From contig JAJFMR010000165.1 in NCBI GenBank assembly GCA_020696915.1, forward strand, positions 1 to 7,001: 7,001 bases of DNA. The letters are read 5' to 3'. The position numbers and the translations under genes are program-made. The notes under the pieces are model-generated. The model was not told where the DNA came from and did not search any database. It worked only from the letters and a program-made list of their open reading frames with translations. Positions 1 to 6,782 of the stretch are shown here, piece after piece; position 1 is the first letter of the stretch; the number at the start of each line of letters is the position of its first letter. Origin of the DNA: Rhizobiaceae bacterium. Lineage in GTDB: Bacteria; Pseudomonadota; Alphaproteobacteria; Rhizobiales; Rhizobiaceae.

Positions 1-174
1 ATCGTTGGTGGCGAGATTGTCGAGGGTCTCCGCCGAAAGCACCACGCCCCAGCCGAACGTATCGTCCGCCCGGTTACGCTCGATCACGGTCACCTGGTGA
101 CCGGGGTCGCGCAGCTTCATGGAAATGGCGAAATAGAGGCCGGCGGGTCCGCCGCCGAGAACCGCACCCTTCAT
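1..174 (-). CDS. FAD-dependent aromatic-CoA monooxygenase, N-terminal fragment (salicylyl-CoA 5-hydroxylase / 2-aminobenzoyl-CoA monooxygenase-like)
   Basis: Only the first 58 codons are in the window; the gene leaves at the left edge. The protein opens with a hydrophobic strand and the dinucleotide-binding motif GGGPAG at residues 7-12. The FAD-ribose acidic residue follows at about E32 in VTVIERN, then ADDTFGWGVV at about 36-45. The combination of GGGPAGLYFA, an ERN segment and DDTFGWGVV is what I know from salicylyl-CoA 5-hydroxylases and the N-terminal half of bifunctional 2-aminobenzoyl-CoA monooxygenase/reductases. These hydroxylate CoA-activated aromatic acids in the cytoplasm using FAD, O2 and NAD(P)H. 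The ATG at 174 is supported by GGAG nine bases upstream, and the Rossmann motif starts immediately after it. Whether the protein has the extra old-yellow-enzyme-like C-terminal half of the bifunctional type cannot be seen. A generic group A flavin hydroxylase is the alternative. Family assignment is good; substrate is uncertain. Confidence 0.8.
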   Translation of the reverse strand, partial: MKGAVLGGGPAGLYFAISMKLRDPGHQVTVIERNRADDTFGWGVVLSAETLDNLATND

Positions 175-201
175 CCTGGCGATCTCCACATCGCGGCCGC
201 T

Positions 202-230
202 AGCATGTCACACGGGGGGTATTGCTTCAA
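202..230 (-). promoter_or_regulatory. Candidate promoter of the FAD monooxygenase gene
   Basis: On the minus strand a -35-like TTGAAG (225-230) is followed after exactly 17 bases by a -10-like CATGCT (202-207). This would place the transcription start near 195 and leave a short leader of about 20 bases before the ATG at 174. The -10 is a weak match (three of six positions). The -35 lies inside the 26-bp palindrome, which would fit repression by steric blocking. Inferred from consensus only. Confidence 0.3.
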
Positions 231-251
231 GCTTGAACGTTCAACATTGAA
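226..251. promoter_or_regulatory. 26-bp near-perfect palindrome, probable repressor operator
   Basis: A perfect 12-bp palindrome, TTGAACGTTCAA (233-244), lies at the centre of a larger dyad whose outer arms are TTCAA (226-230) and TTGAA (247-251). Of 13 base pairs, 11 match around the centre at 238/239. The outer arms combine with the inner ones to form further 12-mers: TTCAAGCTTGAA (226-237, perfect) and TTCAACATTGAA (240-251). TTCAA/TTGAA half-sites are typical of operators for dimeric winged-helix repressors such as MarR-family regulators of aromatic catabolism. The site is about 50-75 bp upstream of the monooxygenase start and covers its candidate -35 box. Repeat structure is seen directly; the regulator class is inferred, and no regulator gene is in the window. 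Confidence 0.6.
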
Positions 252-443
252 ATAGCCGCGCCGTGCTCAAGTCCTGGGAAGCCCCAAGGCCCGAAGCACT
301 GGTCGAGGCCGTCGCCGCGCAACGCCAGACTGGCAGACAAAGGGTGCCGACCACCTCCTGCGCACCTGGTGACAATCGATGTTTGACAGTAAGCGAGGCC
401 CGGCGCGCCAATCCGGCACCGGTGATCGCGAAGCGCCGGTCGC

Positions 444-909
444 TCAGGCGAGGCTATCGATCTCTTCGTCGGAAAGGTTCTGCGGCACGACGGTCACCGG
501 AATCGGGAAAGCCGCGCCCTTGCCGGCGATCGAGGCGACCGCCGGCGGCCAGGACGAGGATGGCGATGTCCTGGTCCTCTTCGATGAGCTTGTGGATTTC
601 TTCCGTAGGCTTGCCTTCCCGGATGACCAGTTCCGGCTCTATGCCGAGCTTTTCCCGCACCTTCACGGCGTAGACGTCGAGCGCCGCGGCGGCCGCCGCA
701 TGTGCCTCCTCGCGCATTATCTTCTCGACGCCCAGCCAGTGCTGGAAGTCGCCGGGCTCGATCACGTAAAGGAGGACGAGTGTGCCGCCGACGCTCTGGG
801 CGCGCTTCGATGCATATGCCACCGCCCGCTCGCATTCGGGCGTGTCGTCGATGATCGACAGGAATCGCCGGCGATGGCCGGCTTCCCGCATCAGCCGCCT
901 GGAAACCAT
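444..909 (-). pseudogene. Universal stress protein (UspA family), frameshifted near the C-terminus
   Basis: The frame from ATG 909 encodes a UspA-like protein: strand FLSIIDDTPE (about 16-25), helix ERAVAYASKRA, strand TLVLLYVIEP (about 43-52), LGVEKIM, strand ELVIREG (about 93-99) and strand DIAILVLAAG (about 114-123). After residue 123 (codon 541-543) the frame degenerates into Arg-rich sequence and stops at 454. Skipping the single base at 540 restores 31 typical residues, including GKGAAFPIPVTVVPQ and NLSDEEIDSLA, ending at TGA 444-446. Family members usually have a Gly-rich nucleotide-binding loop (KEGPGPL-like) between AAG and VAS; it is absent here. This fits a deletion of roughly 26 bp rather than a one-base change. 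Either the gene is damaged or the read or assembly lost a GC-rich stretch. The start at 909 follows AGGACC. The gene lies 85 bp downstream of trpS on the same strand and may be co-transcribed. Role if intact: a small cytoplasmic stress-response protein. Confidence 0.8.
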
Positions 910-994
910 GGTCCTGTCCCTGTCCCGCAGCCTGTCTGCAGCGGCAATCTGCCACCGGCCGAGGCACCCGGCAAGCCGGAGCGCCGACCGGCGG

Positions 995-2062
995 TCAACC
1001 GCCGAGCAGCCCGACGATCTCGCGGACCACCTTCATCGTCGACTCGGCCCGCACCCCGGCGCGTTCGCCGCCATCGCGCAACACGGAATCGACATAAGCC
1101 TGATCAGCCGAGATGCGCCGCATCTCGCCGGCGACCGGCGCCAGTTTTTCAACGGCCAGATCGGCCAGCGCCGGCTTGAACTCCGAAAACTGCCGCCCGC
1201 CGAATTCGTCGAGCACGCTCTCCTTGCTGGTCTCTGCCAGGGCGGCGTAGAGCACCACGAGGTTTTCGGCCTCCGGTCGGCCCTTCAGCCCCTCGGCCTC
1301 GGAAGGCAGGCCTTCGGGATCGGTCTTGGCCTTGCGGATCTTCCTGGAGATGGTCTCGGCATCGTCGGTCAGGTTGATGCGCGAGAGGTCGGAAGCGTCC
1401 GATTTCGACATTTTCTTGGAACCGTCGCGCAACGACATGACGCGCGGGGCCGGGCCCTCGATGAGCGGCTCGGTGAGCGGGAAGAAGCCGTTCACCCTCT
1501 CCTCGCCGACCATCATTTCGACGCCTGCGCCGAGTTCGGCGATGCGCTCGGAGTAGTCGTTGTTGAACTTCTGCGCGATGTCGCGTGCGAGCTCGAGATG
1601 CTGCTTCTGGTCGTCGCCCACCGGCACGTGCGTGGCCCGGTAGACGAGTATGTCGGCGGCCATCAGGTTGGGGTAGGCAAACAGTCCCACGGACGCGTTT
1701 TCGCGATCCTTGCCCGCCTTTTCCTTGAACTGCGTCATGCGGCTCAGCCACCCCATGCGCGCCACGCAATTGAAGATCCAGGCAAGCTCGGCATGCTGGA
1801 CGACGCGGCTCTGGTTGAAGACGATGTTCTTGCGGGCGTCGATGCCGGCCGCCAGGAATGCCGCGGTCACCTCTCGGGTGGCGCGGAGGAGTTCGGCGGG
1901 GTCCTGCCAGACGGTGATGGCGTGCAGGTCGACCACGCAATAGATGCAGTCATGGCTGTCCTGCAGCTGGACGAAACGGCGGATGGCGCCGAGATAATTG
2001 CCGAGATGGAGGTTGCCGGTCGGCTGGACGCCCGAGAAGACGAGCGGCTTGAAGCTGGACAT
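995..2062 (-). CDS. trpS: Tryptophanyl-tRNA synthetase
   Basis: This 355-residue class I synthetase charges tRNA-Trp with tryptophan using ATP, in the cytoplasm. The first signature is HLGN (residues 19-22, the HIGH equivalent) within VQPTGNLHLGNYLGAIRRF. It is followed by CVVDLHAIT (about 42-50), MGWLSRMTQFKEK (about 103-115), GLFAYPNLMAADIL (about 127-140) and VPVGDDQKQHLELAR (about 147-160). The second signature is KMSKS (217-221) in LRDGSKKMSKSDASD. The length is normal for bacterial TrpRS (about 330-360). The frame is open further upstream to 2191, but ATG 2062 is chosen because MSSFKPLVFSGVQPTGN is the normal start and the extension is low-complexity sequence running through the intergenic hairpin area. 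The ribosome site is weak (GGGAA about 10 bases upstream). It sits between murJ and usp on one strand; a candidate own promoter is listed separately. Confidence 0.97.
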   Translation of the reverse strand: MSSFKPLVFSGVQPTGNLHLGNYLGAIRRFVQLQDSHDCIYCVVDLHAITVWQDPAELLRATREVTAAFLAAGIDARKNIVFNQSRVVQHAELAWIFNCVARMGWLSRMTQFKEKAGKDRENASVGLFAYPNLMAADILVYRATHVPVGDDQKQHLELARDIAQKFNNDYSERIAELGAGVEMMVGEERVNGFFPLTEPLIEGPAPRVMSLRDGSKKMSKSDASDLSRINLTDDAETISRKIRKAKTDPEGLPSEAEGLKGRPEAENLVVLYAALAETSKESVLDEFGGRQFSEFKPALADLAVEKLAPVAGEMRRISADQAYVDSVLRDGGERAGVRAESTMKVVREIVGLLGG

Positions 2063-2123
2063 CGACTGAAGTTCCCGATGGCTTGTGGAGGGCCGTTTCG
2101 CGCGCGGCGAAAGTCGAAGGGCG

Positions 2124-2152
2124 CTTATGAACGAGAGGGCGCCGGGGAGCAA
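2124..2152 (-). promoter_or_regulatory. Candidate promoter for trpS
   Basis: The minus strand reads TTGCTC (-35, plus coordinates 2147-2152), a 17-base spacer, then CATAAG (-10, 2124-2129). The -10 matches TATAAT at four of six positions and the spacing is optimal. A start near 2117 would give trpS a leader of about 55 bases. This would allow trpS and usp to be expressed independently of glnD-murJ. It is based on consensus matching only. Confidence 0.4.
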
Positions 2153-2180
2153 GGCTCCTGTGGCCCTGCGCAAGTGCGGC

Positions 2181-2217
2181 TCCGCCACCATTTGGCGGAC
2201 CGGGCTTTATCCCGGTC
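2181..2217 (-). terminator. Two abutting hairpins between murJ and trpS
   Basis: Two perfect stem-loops lie back to back. One pairs ACCGGG (2199-2204) with CCCGGT (2211-2216) around a six-base loop; the other pairs CCGCCA (2182-2187) with TGGCGG (2193-2198) around a five-base loop. Each stem can gain one more pair at its base (2198/2217 and 2181/2199), so the two would compete for the junction bases. They lie 134-170 bp beyond the murJ stop and just upstream of the trpS promoter candidate. No U-tract follows, so a classical factor-independent terminator is not shown. They could instead act as an attenuator-like or mRNA 3'-end structure for glnD-murJ transcripts. Confidence 0.35.
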
Positions 2218-2350
2218 GCGGGCCACGATTTTCGAGGGCGCGTCCGGATTCCGCGGAGGCCCTGATGTAGGTGTCGAGCATGCAGCGCGTCAAAGCGTGC
2301 GCTCCGGCATTGGCGCTGGATTCTCGATCTCAGGGAATCCTCGCCGCGGT

Positions 2351-3940
2351 TCAGTCGGCGGGCTCGGCCGGACCACGGCCGTCTCGCCTCAGGCTCCGCC
2401 TGATCGTGCCGAGGTCGGCGCCGCGAAGCGCGAGCGCGGCGGCCAGATAAACTGCCATGCCGATCCCCACCATCGCGGCGAGCGCCGCGGCCTGGATGGC
2501 GAGGGGTGACGACGGGGCGAGCTGCGGGCCGAGGAAGTCCGTCGCGAAAAGCAGCACCCCGGCCATGATTGCCGAGGCAGCGATCAGTCGCGGGATTCTC
2601 AGGAGCAGCCCCCGGTCGCCGCCCCAATGGCCACGCCTCACGAGGATACCGAGCAGCAGGGCGGCATTCGTCCAGCCGGCCACCGCGGAAGCGATCGCAA
2701 TGGCGGGAGCGCCGAGCCGCGGGAAAAGGAGCAGCGCCGTCGACATGTTGACCAGGACCGAGATGGCCGCGAAATACATCGGCGTCCTCGTATCCTCGCG
2801 CGCGAAATAGCCGGGGGTGAAAGCCTTGATCAGCACGAAGGCGGGCAGTCCGGCGCCGAAGATCGCGAGCACCGCCGCGACGGTCGGTGTGCTGTTTCCG
2901 GCTGCGAACGCGCCGCGCTCGTACAGTACCCTGACGATAGGCTCGGAGATGACGAGCAGCGCCGCGGCCGCCGGCAGGGTCAGGAAAAGCGTGAACTCCA
3001 CCGAGCGGTTCTGAAGGCTGGCTGCCTGCGCGAGGTCTCCGGCCTTCAGCGCCCGCGCCAGTTCGGGCAGGAGCACGATCGCCACCGCGATGCCGACCAC
3101 CCCGAGCGGCAACTGGTAGACGCGGTCGGCATAGGCGAGCGACGAGACGGCGCTGTCCCTGCCGGAAGCGATGGCGGTGCCGACCAGCTGGTTGATCTGC
3201 GTGATGCCGCCGGTGATCGCGGCGGGAAGCGCCAGGGCAAGCAGGCGCCTGACGTCGGGCGTGAGACGCGGCCGGCGAAAGCCGACCCGCACTCCGGCAT
3301 GCCGGACCGCTCCCCATACGATGGCGAGCTGGACCAGTCCCGCGGCGAGCACCCCCCAGGCCAGCGCCCTGCCGATGTCGGCCGGCCCCAGCCCTTCCCG
3401 CCAACCCCAGGCCAGCACCGCGATCAGGATTACGTTGAGGAAGACCGGAGCTATCGCGGCGGCGAAATAGCGCCTCAGCGAGTTCAGCATGCCGCTCATC
3501 ATCGCCGCGAGCGACATGCAGACCAGGTAGGGAAACATGATGGTGGCAAGCGCCACCGTCATGTCCAGCTTCTCCGGCTCGTCGGAGAAGCCGGGCGCCA
3601 CCGCGTAGCCGATGATCAGCGGCATCGACAGCTCCATCACGAGGGTCAGCGCGAGCAGCGTCGTGAACAGGACGCCGAAGACCTCTTCCGAGAAGCGCCG
3701 GGCGCCGTCGATGCCTGCGGCCTCGATCTCCTTGGAGAAGAGCGGAACGAAGGCCGTGTTGAAGGCGCCCTCGGCAAACAGCCGGCGGAAGGTGTTGGGC
3801 AGCTGGAAGGCGGCATTGAACGCATCGGCGACCGGTCCGGTGCCGAGTGCGGCGGCCATCAGCATCTCCCGGGTGAATCCGAGGGCGCGGGAGATCAGAG
3901 TGCCGGAGGCGACGGTGCCAAACTTCCTGAGAAGGCTCAT
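2351..3940 (-). CDS. murJ: Lipid II flippase MurJ (MviN)
   Basis: This 529-residue inner-membrane protein of the MOP/MATE-like superfamily moves lipid II from the cytoplasmic to the periplasmic face for peptidoglycan synthesis. The N-terminus is collinear with E. coli MurJ, and the functionally important charged residues fall at the same numbers: R18 and R24 in SRALGFTRE, D39 in ADAF, and R52/R53 in PNTFRRLFAEGA. The basic residue of the central cavity in YADRVYQLPLG is R273 (R270 in E. coli). APGYFA-type sequence appears as TPGYFAREDTRTP (about 375-387). Hydrophobic stretches run throughout, consistent with the family's 14 membrane segments; the tail (about 510-529) is hydrophilic and basic. 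The frame extends to 4006, into the end of glnD, but ATG 3940 is favoured because MSLLRKFGTVASG is the normal start and a strong Shine-Dalgarno precedes it. The 49-bp gap after glnD suggests one transcript with it. Confidence 0.97.
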   Translation of the reverse strand: MSLLRKFGTVASGTLISRALGFTREMLMAAALGTGPVADAFNAAFQLPNTFRRLFAEGAFNTAFVPLFSKEIEAAGIDGARRFSEEVFGVLFTTLLALTLVMELSMPLIIGYAVAPGFSDEPEKLDMTVALATIMFPYLVCMSLAAMMSGMLNSLRRYFAAAIAPVFLNVILIAVLAWGWREGLGPADIGRALAWGVLAAGLVQLAIVWGAVRHAGVRVGFRRPRLTPDVRRLLALALPAAITGGITQINQLVGTAIASGRDSAVSSLAYADRVYQLPLGVVGIAVAIVLLPELARALKAGDLAQAASLQNRSVEFTLFLTLPAAAALLVISEPIVRVLYERGAFAAGNSTPTVAAVLAIFGAGLPAFVLIKAFTPGYFAREDTRTPMYFAAISVLVNMSTALLLFPRLGAPAIAIASAVAGWTNAALLLGILVRRGHWGGDRGLLLRIPRLIAASAIMAGVLLFATDFLGPQLAPSSPLAIQAAALAAMVGIGMAVYLAAALALRGADLGTIRRSLRRDGRGPAEPAD

Positions 3941-3948
3941 GCGAGCCG

Positions 3949-3957
3949 CTTCCCCCC
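3949..3957 (-). promoter_or_regulatory. Strong ribosome binding site fixing the murJ start
   Basis: The minus strand reads GGGGGGAAG, ending eight bases before ATG 3940. It decides between this start and the longer open frame reaching 4006, which would overlap the glnD stop by 17 bases and lacks a family-like N-terminus. Confidence 0.65.
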
Positions 3958-3989
3958 ATGGCGGACGCCAATCGTCATCGGCCCGACCC

Positions 3990-6782
3990 TCATTCGGCCG
4001 CCGCACGGCCTTTGGAGGCCTGCTCGGCAGACCCCTCGAGCGTCGCCACCAGCGCGCTGCGGATGGCGTCGAGGCGCGCCTGGCTCTCGATCTTGTGGCC
4101 CGTCAGGTCGGTCACATAGAAGGTGTCGATCACCTTCTCGCCGAAGGTGGTGATGTGCGCGGACGCAATGTCGAGCGACAGATCCGAAAGAGTCCCGGTG
4201 ATTTCCGACAACAGGCCCGGACGATCGAGCCCGGTGACCTCGATCACCGAGAACCGGTTGGACAGCGCGTTGCGGATGTCGGCGGACGGCTCGATGCGGA
4301 AGGCTTTCGCGCCACGCTTCGGCCGGGCGCGCTTTTCGATCATCTCGGGCAGCCACACCTTGCCGGAGAGCACGTCCTCGATCAGCCGGCCGACACGCTC
4401 GGCGCGCCGCCGCTCGTCCTCGTCGCGGTCGAACTCGCGGCTTATCAGGATGGTGTCGAAGGCGCGGCCGTCGGCGGTGGTGAATATCTGGGCGTCCACG
4501 ATGTTGCCGCCGGCGGCGGCGCAGGCGCCCGCTATGACCGACAGCAGCCGCGGGTGGTCGGGAGCCAGAACCGTGATCTCGGTCACCGCCTCGAATTCAT
4601 GAGTCTTGACCATGGTCGCGAGCTTCGCACCGGCGCTGTCGACATCGCGGATGAACCCGGCGTGCCGCAGCTGATCGTCGGGGCCGACGGTGAGCAGGTA
4701 ATTGTCGTAGTGCAGCCGCACATAGGCGCGCGCCGCCTTTTGCGGCCACCCGGCACGGGTCAGCGCCTCGCTCAGCTCGGCGCGTGCCGCAATGGTCCGT
4801 TCGGCCCGCGAAATTTCGGAGAACCCGCCGGTCAGGAGGAGTTCGGTCTCGAAATAGAGCGTACGCAGGAGCTGGCCCTTCCACCCGTTCCAGACGCCCG
4901 GACCGACACCGCGGATGTCGCAGACGGTCAGCACGAGGAGCAGCTTCAGCCGTTCGACAGACTGCACCACCGAAGCGAAGTCCTCGATGGTCTTGCGGTC
5001 GTTGAGGTCGCGCATCTGCGCGGTCATGGACATGAGCAGATGGTGCTCGACCAGCCATGCCACCGTCTCAGTGTCGGCTGCCGACAGGCCCATATGCGGG
5101 CATATGCGCCTGGCGATCCTGGCGCCGGCGATGGAATGGTCTTCGGTCCTGCCCTTGGCGACGTCGTGCAGCAGCACCGCCACGTAAAGCGCCTCGCGAT
5201 GCTTCTTCAGTCCAGGCAGCAGCGTGTGCGAGAGCGGATGCACCTTCTCGCCATCGCCGCGCTCGATCTCGGAGAGCACGCCGATGCAGCGCAGCAGATG
5301 CTCGTCGACGGTATAGTGGTGGTACATCGAGAACTGCATCATGGCGACGATCCTGCCGAAATCGGGGATCAGCCGGCCAAGCAGCCCGGCCTCGTTCATG
5401 CGCCGCAGGTTGAGCTCCGGATTGCGGTCCGAGGTGAGGACGTCCATGAAAAGCCGGTTGGCCTCGGCGTCGCGGCGCAGGCTCCTCGTGACCAGATGGA
5501 GCGACCTGGTGATGAGCTTGAGGGCGTCGGGATGGAACTCGAGCCCGTGCCGGTCGGCCAGCCAGAACAGTCTCAGCAGATTGACCGGGTCCCTGTCGAA
5601 GAGCTGGTCGTCGGCCAGATTGATGCGGTGATTGTCGACGATGAAGTCGCTGGTGCCTGCCAGCTTGCGCCTGCGGCGCGAGAAGGTGAGAAAAATGCGA
5701 TTGAACCCGGGCACGTGCTTGGCCTGCTCTTCCTCGAGCGCCGCGCAGAAGATGCGGGTGAGGTCGCCCACTCCCTTGGCCACGAGAAAATAGTGCTTCA
5801 TGAACCGCTCGACGGCCGACAGGCCGGGATGGGCCGTATAGCCGAGCCGCTCGGCGATCTCGCTCTGGATGTCGAAATGCAGCCTTTCCTCGCCCTTGCC
5901 GGTCAGGAAATGCATGTGGCAGCGTACCGCCCAGAGAAAGTCCTCGGCCTTGAGGAACTGATTGTACTCGGACCTGGTGAAGACTCCTTTCTCAACCAGC
6001 TCTTCGCCCGTCCTCACTCGATAGACGTACTTGCCGATCCAGAACAATGTCTGCAGGTCGCGCAAGCCTCCCTTGCCGTCCTTGACGTTGGGCTCCACCA
6101 GGTACCGGCTCTCGCCGGCCTTGGCGTGGCGGGCGTCGCGCTCGGCGAGCTTGGCCTGGGCATATTCCGCGCCGCTGTTCTTCACCACGTCGCGATCGAA
6201 CCGGACGATAAGGTCCTTGAACAGCGCCTCGTCGGCCGCCACGAAGCGCGCTTCCAGAATAGAGGTGCGGATGGTGACGTCAGAGCGCGACAGGCGCACG
6301 CATTCCTCGATGTTGCGGGTGGCGTGGCCGACCTTGAGGCCCATGTCCCAGAGCATGTAGAGAATGTACTCGACGATCCGCTCGCCGGGCGGCGTCTGCT
6401 TCGAATGCAGGAGGAACAGAAGGTCTATGTCGGAGCCCGGCGCCAGTGTGCCGCGGCCATAGCCGCCTACCGCCACCACGGCCATGCGCCGCGCCTCGCG
6501 CGAGGCGTTGCCGGCGTGACCGAAGGCGAACCCGTAAAGAGCGCGCACGATCTCGTCGACGAGGTGCGACAGCCGGACGGCGCAGGCGGTGCCGCCGCCA
6601 TCTTCCCTGAGCAGCGTCTCGGCGTGCCGACGGCCGGCGGCGAGCCGATCCTTCAGGAGCCGAAGCGCCTCGGCCCTGACCGCCGGAGCGCCGGCGTCAT
6701 CGCCCGCCTCCAGGGCGTCGAGATCGGCGCGCAGGGCGGAACCGTCGATCAGCTCTTCCAGTTTGAGGGAGACTCTTGCCAT
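3990..6782 (-). CDS. glnD: Bifunctional [protein-PII] uridylyltransferase / uridylyl-removing enzyme
   Basis: This 930-residue cytoplasmic sensor of glutamine adds UMP to PII proteins (GlnB/GlnK) when glutamine is low and removes it when glutamine is high. That in turn sets glutamine synthetase adenylylation and NtrBC signalling. All four domains are visible. The nucleotidyltransferase domain has GGYGRGTLAPGSDIDLLFL (about 106-124) with catalytic D118 and D120. It is followed by the conserved PNVKDGKGGLRDLQ (231-244). The HD hydrolase domain carries LLHDVAKGRTEDHS (about 537-550, H539-D540), EHHLL (579-583) and CDIRGVGPG (621-629). Two C-terminal ACT domains begin near EITVLAPDHPRLLS (about 735-748) and SVIEVTGLDRPGLLSE (about 845-860) and sense glutamine. 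Length is normal for alphaproteobacteria (E. coli about 890). Start ATG 6782 gives the usual short N-terminus; its ribosome site is weak (AGG six bases upstream). It is first in the glnD-murJ pair. No frameshift is seen. The tail after residue 916 is Ala-rich. Confidence 0.98.
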   Translation of the reverse strand: MARVSLKLEELIDGSALRADLDALEAGDDAGAPAVRAEALRLLKDRLAAGRRHAETLLREDGGGTACAVRLSHLVDEIVRALYGFAFGHAGNASREARRMAVVAVGGYGRGTLAPGSDIDLLFLLHSKQTPPGERIVEYILYMLWDMGLKVGHATRNIEECVRLSRSDVTIRTSILEARFVAADEALFKDLIVRFDRDVVKNSGAEYAQAKLAERDARHAKAGESRYLVEPNVKDGKGGLRDLQTLFWIGKYVYRVRTGEELVEKGVFTRSEYNQFLKAEDFLWAVRCHMHFLTGKGEERLHFDIQSEIAERLGYTAHPGLSAVERFMKHYFLVAKGVGDLTRIFCAALEEEQAKHVPGFNRIFLTFSRRRRKLAGTSDFIVDNHRINLADDQLFDRDPVNLLRLFWLADRHGLEFHPDALKLITRSLHLVTRSLRRDAEANRLFMDVLTSDRNPELNLRRMNEAGLLGRLIPDFGRIVAMMQFSMYHHYTVDEHLLRCIGVLSEIERGDGEKVHPLSHTLLPGLKKHREALYVAVLLHDVAKGRTEDHSIAGARIARRICPHMGLSAADTETVAWLVEHHLLMSMTAQMRDLNDRKTIEDFASVVQSVERLKLLLVLTVCDIRGVGPGVWNGWKGQLLRTLYFETELLLTGGFSEISRAERTIAARAELSEALTRAGWPQKAARAYVRLHYDNYLLTVGPDDQLRHAGFIRDVDSAGAKLATMVKTHEFEAVTEITVLAPDHPRLLSVIAGACAAAGGNIVDAQIFTTADGRAFDTILISREFDRDEDERRRAERVGRLIEDVLSGKVWLPEMIEKRARPKRGAKAFRIEPSADIRNALSNRFSVIEVTGLDRPGLLSEITGTLSDLSLDIASAHITTFGEKVIDTFYVTDLTGHKIESQARLDAIRSALVATLEGSAEQASKGRAAAE

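Larger units (their letters stand above)
175..443. other. Gene-free spacer between the broken usp gene and the FAD monooxygenase
   Basis: This 269-bp stretch contains the palindrome and promoter described separately near its left side. From about 255 to 443 I see no convincing gene, tRNA or clear factor-independent terminator. A plus-strand frame opening with GTG at 263 stays open through 673, but it runs antisense across usp and lacks a recognisable domain. In alphaproteobacteria of this type I would expect other core genes after usp (from memory, a NifU-domain gene and a tsaB/rimI/fur region), and these are not here. Confidence 0.6.
2063..2350. other. murJ-trpS intergenic region
   Basis: This 288-bp stretch holds, in the direction of transcription, four elements. 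First is a weak stem GGATTC/GAATCC (2335-2340 with 2318-2323, 11-base loop). Next are a 24-codon open frame (2207-2281) without a visible ribosome site and the pair of hairpins at 2181-2217. Then comes a short stem GGAGC/GCTCC (2146-2150 with 2154-2158, three-base loop) overlapping the candidate -35 of trpS. No tRNA or recognised small RNA was identified. Confidence 0.5.

Noticed and set aside
377..384. Plus-strand TTTGACAG as a -35 promoter element
   Set aside because: No acceptable -10 is found at 16-18 bases downstream, and no plus-strand gene follows.
263..673. A plus-strand frame from GTG 263 as a divergent gene (for example a regulator facing the palindrome)
   Set aside because: The first ~30 codons look mildly coding, but there is no helix-turn-helix or other domain, no ribosome site, and most of it is antisense to usp. 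A degraded remnant cannot be excluded.
968..979. CCGGCAAGCCGG as a terminator between trpS and usp
   Set aside because: Only a four- to five-pair stem with no U-tract; ordinary for GC-rich sequence, and usp probably continues on the trpS transcript.
2063..2191. An N-terminal extension of TrpS starting at 2191
   Set aside because: The extension has no similarity to synthetase sequence, runs through the candidate promoter, and TrpS enzymes normally start just before the VQPTGNLHLGN segment.
782..2509. A 575-codon plus-strand open frame across usp, trpS and the murJ end
   Set aside because: Antisense shadow of trpS and its neighbours; no domain, and it crosses clear intergenic sequence.
1950..3971. 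A 673-codon minus-strand frame overlapping murJ in another phase
   Set aside because: Arg/Pro/Ala-rich out-of-phase reading of murJ and trpS; the in-phase frames give complete, motif-bearing MurJ and TrpS.
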